Shown here: positions 57,914 through 64,000 of the stretch, piece after piece
Numbering within the stretch: position 1 is the first letter of the stretch
How the letters are laid out: every line of letters begins with the position of its first letter
Source: Allolobophora icterica
Lineage: Eukaryota; Annelida; Clitellata; Crassiclitellata; Lumbricidae
Length of the DNA: 64,000 bases
Assembly: GCA_963556255.1 (NCBI GenBank)
Contig: OY744616.1
Coordinates: 667,777-731,776 of the forward strand
Reading direction: 5' to 3'
Made by a program: the position numbers and the translations under genes
Notes under the pieces: model-generated
The model's database searches: none
The model's input: only the letters and a program-made list of their open reading frames with translations
What the model was told of the DNA's origin: nothing

Positions 57914-58591
57914 CAGCGGTTCTCATCCTGTGGGTCGCGACCCCCACATGGGTCGCCTTACGATTTGCCAGGGGTCGGCTGGAACCTTCAGAAATTTGAA
58001 AAAAGTTGTCAGCGTAGTTTATTAATATTAATGTTTTATGTAATTAGGCCTACGATTTCTGCGTTGTGCTCTTGCAAAGGCTGCCCAGAGAATTTCTTAT
58101 CTGGTGATAAAGAAGCAATCGCAGCCTTCTAATTGACGCTCTTCTTTGGATTGCCAAACTCCATCATTTAGTTATAATTGAAATAATAGGGCCCATTGTC
58201 ACTTTTCTGTAGCTTTGTTGTCTTAAATCTTAAGTACTTTTTAACTTTAAATTTAGCAGCTGCCATTGAAATTTGTAACTCTTAATTGTACAGGCACGTA
58301 CAGTACGTATACACAATAAATATTTAGCTTCAAGTAAATATTTCATTTAGGCCCCTACTAATTTTTACTTTTAAAATTTTCAAAATTGTTAACAACAAAA
58401 AATACAAATTGCTTTGCTGATTAATGATTTATTGTGCTATTATGCATGATGCTGAAGGATTATCAAAATGGTGAAAAGTGAAATGCATCACAATGGTAGC
58501 AAAAACTACGGTGTATGAGGGTAACCCAATTAATTGTATTGTTGGGGTCGCAACAACTTTGGAAATATTGCAAAGGGGTTGAGAACCGCTG
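57914..58591. mobile_element. hAT (Charlie-like) element, non-autonomous, 678 bp
   Basis: Left end CAGCGGTTCTCATCCTGTGG, right end GGGGTTGAGAACCGCTG. Flanks TCTTAGAC and TCTTCTAC match at 6 of 8. Subterminal GGGTCGCGACCCC and GGGGTCGCAAC motifs. The TIR is related to the MITE at 6,160. Interior non-coding. Confidence 0.82.
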
Positions 58592-58744
58592 TCTTCTACA
58601 TAGACGTTGTCATCCTGTCCTGTGGGATTGATGGATATTTCGACTGAAATGCAACAGGACAACAGCAACCCAACAACTGGACAACCTCTCCTTTCGGTTG
58701 TCAACGAATTTATCGATTTTATACAATTACTGGGATTCGAACCC

Positions 58745-59030
58745 CGAACATGGATCCATTCAGCTCACTCGTCAAAACATCCTCAGTTGATCATTACCTA
58801 TATGGTGACGACACCCAACTATTCATCTCTTTCTCTCCAAACAGCTTTTCCTACTCCATAGACCATCTTCTCTATGTGGTTACCCAAATCTCCTCCTGGA
58901 TAACATATCAAATCTTCTGTGCTTGAATTCTTCGAAAACCGAATTCGTACTTATAGGCCTGCGTGACCAACTCAAGAAATTCCAGATCCCTTTATTTCCC
59001 TCAACCTTGACTCTACATCCACCCACACGT
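58745..59030 (+). pseudogene. LINE reverse transcriptase palm fragment
   Basis: The reading SSVDHYLYGDDTQLFISFSP, then NSFSYSIDHLLYVVTQISSW, and in the next frame LNSSKTEFVLIGLRDQLKKF, is the catalytic palm (here YGDD, usually YADD) and following region of an L2/CR1-like LINE. One frameshift near 58,915. It runs into a (GAT)n microsatellite. Confidence 0.78.
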
Positions 59031-59132
59031 GATGACGATGATGATGATGATGATGACGACGACTACGACGATGATGATGATGATGATGATGATGGTGATG
59101 ATGATGGTGATGATGATGATGATGATGATGAC

Positions 59133-59176
<44 letters not shown>

Positions 59177-59177
59177 C
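59031..59177. repeat. (GAT)n microsatellite
   Basis: About 145 bp of GAT/GAC units, open in all plus frames (poly-Asp, poly-Met) for trivial reasons. Confidence 0.95.
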
Positions 59178-59450
59178 CACAGACCAATGTAATCGTGGGC
59201 CTAATCTCGCGATTTCTACAGCGCCCAAAAAACTAAGTCGCGGGAACCAGCTGATACACAGGTGCTTAGACAAATCTGTCTGTCTGTCAGACAATCTGTC
59301 TGCCTGCCTGTCTGTCTGTCTGTCTCTCTCGCGCGTAATATTCCTACAATGGACCTAATTCACGAGAAGAAGGTAACCCTGACAAACAATACCTATTGTA
59401 ATTTCTATGGTCGTTCCCTCCATCTGAAAATTGTTAGCGATGTTAACTTC
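59178..59450. other. Unassigned; short (CTGT)n run
   Basis: A CTGT/CTGC-rich stretch at 59,276-59,327 and otherwise nothing recognised. Confidence 0.4.
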
Positions 59451-59455
59451 ATTTG

Positions 59456-59590
59456 GGGAAACAGAAACCGATTGGTTAGAGCAATCGCCCTTTGACGCGA
59501 AGGGCATGGGTTCGAACTCCTCTAAGATGGTTACTTTACAAGAAACTTGAGAAAGCATAATAATAATAATAATAATAATAATAATATATA
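59456..59590 (+). mobile_element. tRNA-like SINE with (AAT)n tail
   Basis: A D-arm-like CGATTGGTTAGAGCAATCG, anticodon-arm-like GCCCTT/AAGGGC and B box GGGTTCGAACTCC lie in tRNA order, but there are no pairing acceptor ends. A short body and (AAT)n tail follow. Best read as a tRNA-derived SINE or tRNA pseudogene. Confidence 0.6.
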
Positions 59591-59642
59591 TATATATATA
59601 TATATAAGTAAACTGCTATTCCTAAGATGCGTTTGCACCGGG

Positions 59643-59654
59643 ACACGGTATATA

Positions 59655-59715
<61 letters not shown>
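59643..59715. repeat. (TA)n microsatellite
   Basis: TA repeats, one TG interruption. Confidence 0.95.
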
Positions 59716-59718
<3 letters not shown>

Positions 59719-60073
59719 CGTGGCGCAGTTTGTTTGCATTTTGGACAACACTTTGCGGAGCGTTTCTGAGAAAAAAATTGTTTGCCAAAACAAAGGTTAT
59801 TTTTCTGTTCTAAAAGAAGTGCCCAAAATTTGCACCGTGTCCGGGTGCAAACGCATCTTAGGAATAGCAGTTTACTTTCCAGCCCGCGCTCCTATCAATT
59901 TGGTCTGCTTTGTGACAGAGTCAAGTGTAGACAAACAATTTAGACCTGGAATCGTTTTAGCAGTTGTCCTTTATTCGCGACAGTTAGGTCAGGCGCATTG
60001 CTTTATTCAAGTGTATCGTTTATATAGGCTACTCAATGGTATTGAAAGATGTTGACATCGTTGTTTCTTACAG

Positions 60074-60984
60074 ATGAAATTCGTCGTCATTTTGCTCTGC
60101 ATTGCCATTGGCTCTGTGTTTGGTGAACTGGAACAGCGCGAATTTAGGAAAGAAAAATTGGAAGTTACTGAGGATGTTAACGAAACTCGTTCCCTTATTT
60201 CTCTTGATGATGGCAACAAACATTCCAGCTCAGATGAAAGTCTCCAAGAAAACTATGCCCTAGACAATTCTTTTGATCAGATTGCTGCAAACACAAAAGA
60301 TGCTGATTCGGTTGAAAAGGAAACTTCGAGAAATCCCTCGCCTGTCATCGAGACCTCTGTGAGACCAAATTCTTCTCAGGCAATAAAGAAGAATTTGCAG
60401 ATTATGTATTTGTATAAACCTGCAAAATATTTCCAGATGTTGCGTAAGATTACCAAACCCAAAAACACGAGATCTGATTCAAAGCCGGAAACTCTCAATT
60501 ATTTCATTAAGAGCTTTCTCAAAGACACGGATGAGCTTAGTCGTAAAGAGACGAACCTTGTAAGCAAATCAAGAACAGTTCTTCGAAGAAAAAGAGACGT
60601 TGAGGAAATTAAGGTTGAAGATCCCACTAACCTAGTTGAGAGCTTAAAAGCGTATAGGAAACTTCGTGATAAGCTTCCTTTATCGGCGAGACAACAAATA
60701 CAGAAAACTGATAGGTTCGAAGAAAAGATGCTTAAACACTTCGCTAAAAGCGAAAGTTGCTGAGAGAGCCAGAACTAAAGAAGACGAAAAGGCCGAAGAG
60801 ATGGAGCGAAGAGTGAGAGCCAAAGAAACCGAAACAGTTGAAGTTGAATATGATGCCTACAGAGAAAACGTTGAAAACGTCGTCGTTACAACTGATGACG
60901 CTAAAGGAGATGTTGAAGTTCATGGAAGTCCTGATAACGTAACGTCGGCTAATGATACGAACGCAGAGACTACCATAGACGCAA
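60074..60984 (+). CDS. Secreted charged protein, probable single-base frameshift
   Basis: The ATG follows directly after a good acceptor (GTTTCTTACAG), so a 5' UTR intron is likely. Residues 1-17 MKFVVILLCIAIGSVFG form a clear signal peptide. The remainder is hydrophilic and Glu/Lys/Ser-rich, with a furin-type site LRRKRD near residue 175 that suggests a processed precursor. The first frame stops at 60,763. The +1 frame continues without a break (AERARTKEDEKAEEMERRVR, then VEVEYDAYRENVENVVVTTD) to a donor GTGAGT after 60,984. The two frames overlap at GCTAAAAGCG, so a one-base indel (assembly error or mutation) is the simplest explanation. About 300 residues combined, more exons expected to the right. 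No family recognised. Confidence 0.65.
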
Positions 60985-61887
60985 GTGAGTACACATACAT
61001 ACTTACATACATGTACAGTGTACATACACAGATATAAAAATATATACATAACGCACACAATCACACATGCAACTATTCTTACTTGCATAGGTAAGAATGT
61101 ACGTACTTATTGCGGTGTATTTAGTTATAAAAGCTTGCGCTATATAAATCATAATATGGTAATAATAATATAATACGTAGTACGTACATACTAGTTGCAA
61201 TTAGGCAATAGGAATTGGGCAGCTCCAATGCGTTATGTGTGCAGCTGCGAGGTTTGTTGGAGCATTTCGAAATTTGACCAGAACTGTACTGGTTTCCTAT
61301 TGATGTTGAAAAGTCTCTGAATTATAGGGCTATTTAAAACTTCTGTGAGAGTATATCAGGAGCGTAGCCAGACTTCATTTCAAGAGGAGGCAACCACTGA
61401 TCTGGCATTCAGTGTTTAATCACGACCGTCCGTTCAAGAGGAGGCAACATCCAGGGCCAGGGCTATACCACAAGGAGAATTTTTAAATTTTTAAAACCAA
61501 ATATATATATATATATATATATATATAACTTTGTGAATGACGTCACGGCAAAAGTCATTGGTCACGTGGGCAACGTCTGCTAGCAACTCAGGTAAGTAGG
61601 TAAGAGAGCTCCGGTAAGAGAGCTCCATTCTGCCGGTCCAGCTACTTCAAACATCCTATTCCCAAATTGCAGTTATATTAGTTTTAGGTCAGTTTAGTTT
61701 GAGAACATTTGGTTTAGGGGGGGCGTACGCCGGCTCCGCCCCCTCTAAATCCGCGCCTGCAGGCTGAAGGTCTAAGAGCAACATGTCTGCCGAGTTTTGT
61801 ATGAAATATATATATGCACGTTCGTATACGCCCTCTGAAACATCCATATAATCATAACTTCATAAGTCCAATGCACATGTGTTATTT
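60985..61887. other. Intron or intergenic repeat DNA
   Basis: (TACA)-rich stretch after the donor, a (TA)n at 61,502-61,527, and a hAT-like end CAGGAGCGTAGCCAG near 61,359 whose probable partner CGCGCCTG lies near 61,760 without a matching target duplication. Confidence 0.35.
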
Positions 61888-61934
61888 CTTTACTCTTGAC
61901 GTTTTCCATTGTCTGGAAAACGTCAAGAGTAAAG
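61888..61934. repeat. Perfect 21-bp hairpin with 5-nt loop
   Basis: Arms 61,888-61,908 and 61,914-61,934 (starting CTTTACTCTTGACG) are exact inverses around TTGTC. It lies about 95 bp upstream of the acceptor of the LDH coding exon. Confidence 0.95.
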
Positions 61935-62049
61935 GTAACCAGTATATGCTAGGCCTCAACATTAATGACGCGCCAATTACATTTCCATCTGTGACGCAAC
62001 GATTCTGTTTATTATTTAACATCGCAGAAAGATTAATGGGAAAAAGCCC

Positions 62050-63054
62050 ATGGGTCCGACCAGAAGCAAGCTTTTCAAGGAGATCTCCCCGGAGGTGATC
62101 GTCAGCAGTCGGAAGGTGACGGTTGTCGGAGCCGGGCAGGTAGGCATGGCCGGGGCTTTTGCCTTACTGACGATGGGAATCTGCTCCGACCTGGCCCTCG
62201 TCGACGTGCGCCAAGACGCTGTCATTGGCGAGAAGATGGACCTGATGCACGGACAGGCGTTCATGGGCAAACGATGCAACATCACCGCCGACAGCGACTA
62301 CGCAGTCTCGAAGGGGTCGAAGATTTGCGTCGTCACCGCCGGGGCCGCGCAGAAGGAGGGGGAGACTCGACTGGAACTCGTCCAGAAGAACGTCGGCATC
62401 TTCAAGGGCATCATCCCGCCCCTCGCCAAGTACAGTCCGGACTGCATCTTCATCATCGTCAGCAACCCGTGCGACGTCATGGCCTGGGTCACCTGGAAGC
62501 TGAGCGGATTCCCCAAGCACCGCATCATGGCTTCCGGAACGATGCTCGACACGTCCCGCTTCCGGTACTTGCTCGGAGAACGACTCGGGGTCGGTCCGCA
62601 GAGCTGCCACGGATACATCATTGGCGAACACGGCGACTCGAGCGTTGCCGTCTGGAGCAGCGTCAACATCGCAGGGACTCGTCTGAAGGACATTGCACCG
62701 AACGCCGGCGACTTGCAAAATGATCCCGAGAACTGGGAGCAGCTCCACAAAGACGTGATCGGCGCCGCCTACGAGATCATCCGCCTCAAGGGCTTCACGA
62801 ACTGGGGCATCGGAATCATGATCGCCAAGCTGTGCGAAGCAATGATGCGGAACCAGCGAACCGTGCTGACGATCGGCACCGTTCCGGATGGATGGAACGG
62901 GATAACGGACGAAGTGTTCATCAGTCTGCCGTGCGTAGTGGGTGAGACCGGCATCACACACGTCCTCAAACAGGTACTCAACGAAGGCGAAATCAAAAAG
63001 ATTAAGGAAAGCGCCAGTGCCATGCGCAAGGTCATCGATGGGATCAAGCTGTGA
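62050..63054 (+). CDS. LDH: L-lactate dehydrogenase
   Basis: Interconverts pyruvate and L-lactate with NAD(H), a cytosolic tetramer in glycolysis. 334 residues, the normal length. Nucleotide fold GAGQVG at 27-32 and Asp52 (LVDV); active-site loop with Gln101 (pyruvate-type selectivity) and Arg107; SNP 138-140; Asp167 and Arg170 (LDTSRFRY); catalytic His194 (GEHGDSS); Thr250 (KGFTNWGIG). Oddities: GAAQ where GARQ is usual, and Met165 where vertebrate LDHs have Asn (SG-NLD). The coding region is one uninterrupted, GC-rich exon in AT-rich DNA. An acceptor (AACATCGCAG) 22 bases upstream of the chosen ATG, in frame with KINGKKP, suggests a spliced 5' part. It could be a lineage-specific LDH paralogue or a retrogene that gained a 5' exon. 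Confidence 0.93.
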   Translation: MGPTRSKLFKEISPEVIVSSRKVTVVGAGQVGMAGAFALLTMGICSDLALVDVRQDAVIGEKMDLMHGQAFMGKRCNITADSDYAVSKGSKICVVTAGAAQKEGETRLELVQKNVGIFKGIIPPLAKYSPDCIFIIVSNPCDVMAWVTWKLSGFPKHRIMASGTMLDTSRFRYLLGERLGVGPQSCHGYIIGEHGDSSVAVWSSVNIAGTRLKDIAPNAGDLQNDPENWEQLHKDVIGAAYEIIRLKGFTNWGIGIMIAKLCEAMMRNQRTVLTIGTVPDGWNGITDEVFISLPCVVGETGITHVLKQVLNEGEIKKIKESASAMRKVIDGIKL

Positions 63055-63287
63055 ACCCACGAGTTCCACCAGCAACTATACGACCGCTAAGAACAACGAA
63101 CCGAAACGTTATGCTAACCGAAGACTAATACATCGAAGTATGAACAACTTCCGAAATTTCTTCATGCTTATTATTGCGAACGTTGTACGCCTCTTTTTAA
63201 AACATTTTACGGAGAAATACATTGCGAACGTTTACCAGACTATTTACAGCATCTTAGAAAAATTAAGGTTTTATTCCAAGATTACTT

Positions 63288-63293
63288 AATAAA
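63288..63293 (+). terminator. Polyadenylation signal of the LDH gene
   Basis: AATAAA 234 bases after the LDH stop, followed by a T-rich stretch. Confidence 0.7.
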
Positions 63294-63495
63294 ACTTTTA
63301 TAATTAGATCGTGCTATCGTTCATTTCCTGCAGTTGTATAAAATACAGTTCAATTTAAATTTGATTTTGCCTCTTTAAACAGTACGTGTATTATAGCGTA
63401 TTTGACTGTAAACGCGACTGCAAGCGCCACTCAAAAGACGCACCAGAGACCAGCTTAATATTTAATACAGGCGCTATATCAACTCACGGCTGACA
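63294..63495. other. Intergenic, nothing recognised
   Basis: AT-rich DNA without repeats or frames. Confidence 0.4.
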
Positions 63496-63882
63496 TTAAT
63501 AAGAAATAATTTGATGAACATATAACTGCATCCACGCCATAAGCCCTTGGCGACTATAGGGTATGAAGAGCCCTAGCAGAGCGCTGAAAGCCAAGGCATT
63601 TTGAAACATAATGAAATTGAGCACATTAAACCAGAAGTCCAGTACCTGAATGAAAATTAGGGGAGTCTGACGGGAATTCCTAACAAAATAACAAAGATGG
63701 TCTGAGAAGCGACGTAACTTTTCCAGTGGGTCAGAGGTTTCCGGCAGGGTGGGAGAGCAAACACATATTGCCGAAATAAATAAAAATAAAACAGGCCAGG
63801 AATCGAATAAAATCTGCCTGAAAATTACTCTACAATGCATGCCACTTGTATCCGTCGCATACATAGAACTCATCGGTTTCAA
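63496..63882 (-). CDS. Possible small membrane/secreted protein, 128 codons
   Basis: A minus-strand frame. From the internal Met (MHCRVIFRQILFDSW) it reads VLFLFISAICVCSPTLPETS, which looks like a signal or membrane segment. A polar part follows (LEKLRRFSDHLCYFVRNSRQ) and then a hydrophobic stretch (FIQVLDFWFNVLNFIMFQNA, LAFSALLGLFIPYS). No homologue recognised; no TATA or splice evidence. A chance frame is possible. Confidence 0.35.
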   Translation of the reverse strand: MKPMSSMYATDTSGMHCRVIFRQILFDSWPVLFLFISAICVCSPTLPETSDPLEKLRRFSDHLCYFVRNSRQTPLIFIQVLDFWFNVLNFIMFQNALAFSALLGLFIPYSRQGLMAWMQLYVHQIISY

Positions 63883-64000
63883 CTAGTAAGGTAAGAATGA
63901 CGTCAAAGGCCATGTCCACCACAGTGTGAGAATGGGTCATCAATTAAGATGACAAACATATCACATATCGATAGGATATACAAATTATACAGGAATTCCA

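Noticed and set aside
59456..59530. Functional tRNA gene
   Set aside because: D-arm, anticodon-like arm and B box are present but the acceptor stem does not pair and an (AAT)n tail follows, so it is better explained as a SINE.
61359..61763. Another hAT insertion
   Set aside because: End-like motifs CAGGAGCG and CGCGCCTG are present but no matching 8-bp flanks were seen.
62164..63075. 303-codon minus-strand frame opposite LDH
   Set aside because: A shadow of the GC-rich LDH coding sequence with no recognisable domain.

Overview
The window is nuclear DNA of an animal (metazoan). The evidence is spliced exons with GT-AG borders, a CXXC1 (CFP1)-type chromatin protein fragment, an L-lactate dehydrogenase gene with an AATAAA signal, a Toll/IL-1 receptor (TIR)-domain fragment, long (TA)n, (AAT)n and (GAT)n microsatellites, and a very dense mixture of animal transposable elements. 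The species cannot be named from sequence. Gmr1-like retroelements, Polinton, RTE, CR1/L2-like LINEs, mariner, Tc1 and many hAT insertions fit an aquatic invertebrate or basal chordate. The palindromic octamer TAGGCCTA is strikingly over-represented throughout.

Layout. 1-2,650: a four-copy 231-bp tandem array, then two LTR-like repeats facing each other, one carrying a hAT MITE. 2,650-7,260: minus-strand CXXC1-type exons in repeat-rich introns, two LINE 3' ends, short MITEs. 7,330-11,060: a rearranged copy of a DNA transposon, a hAT-type MITE, an RTE-type LINE fragment and a decayed LINE end. 11,067-16,570: a young internally deleted Gmr1-like Ty3/gypsy element with identical LTRs and a SCAN-like gag. 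16,600-34,700: tRNA-Arg-derived SINE, mariner copy, a 3-kb hAT-type element with GC-rich subterminal arrays, remnants of gypsy integrase and RNase H, Tc1, LINE and a Polinton-type DNA polymerase. 34,758-40,939: a hAT-type element swollen by a nested 4.5-kb LINE that itself contains a SINE. 41,025-42,288: two TIR-domain exons. 43,870-45,745: decayed LINE. 45,815-51,420: an apparently intact LINE (ORF1 and ORF2 open). 51,947-54,492: a second, longer copy of the 7.3-kb DNA transposon. 54,700-57,810: an RS-repeat reading frame, a hAT element containing a minisatellite, and candidate short exons. 58,700-59,600: LINE reverse transcriptase and SINE remnants. 60,074-60,984: a secreted-protein gene with one apparent frameshift. 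62,028-63,300: an LDH gene whose coding region is one uninterrupted exon.

Host genes are few: the CXXC1-type exons, the TIR exons, the secreted protein, LDH, and possibly the RS-repeat ORF and a small ORF at the right edge. They show no shared pathway; most of the window records nested transposition. No bacterial-type operon, CRISPR array or intact tRNA/rRNA gene was seen.
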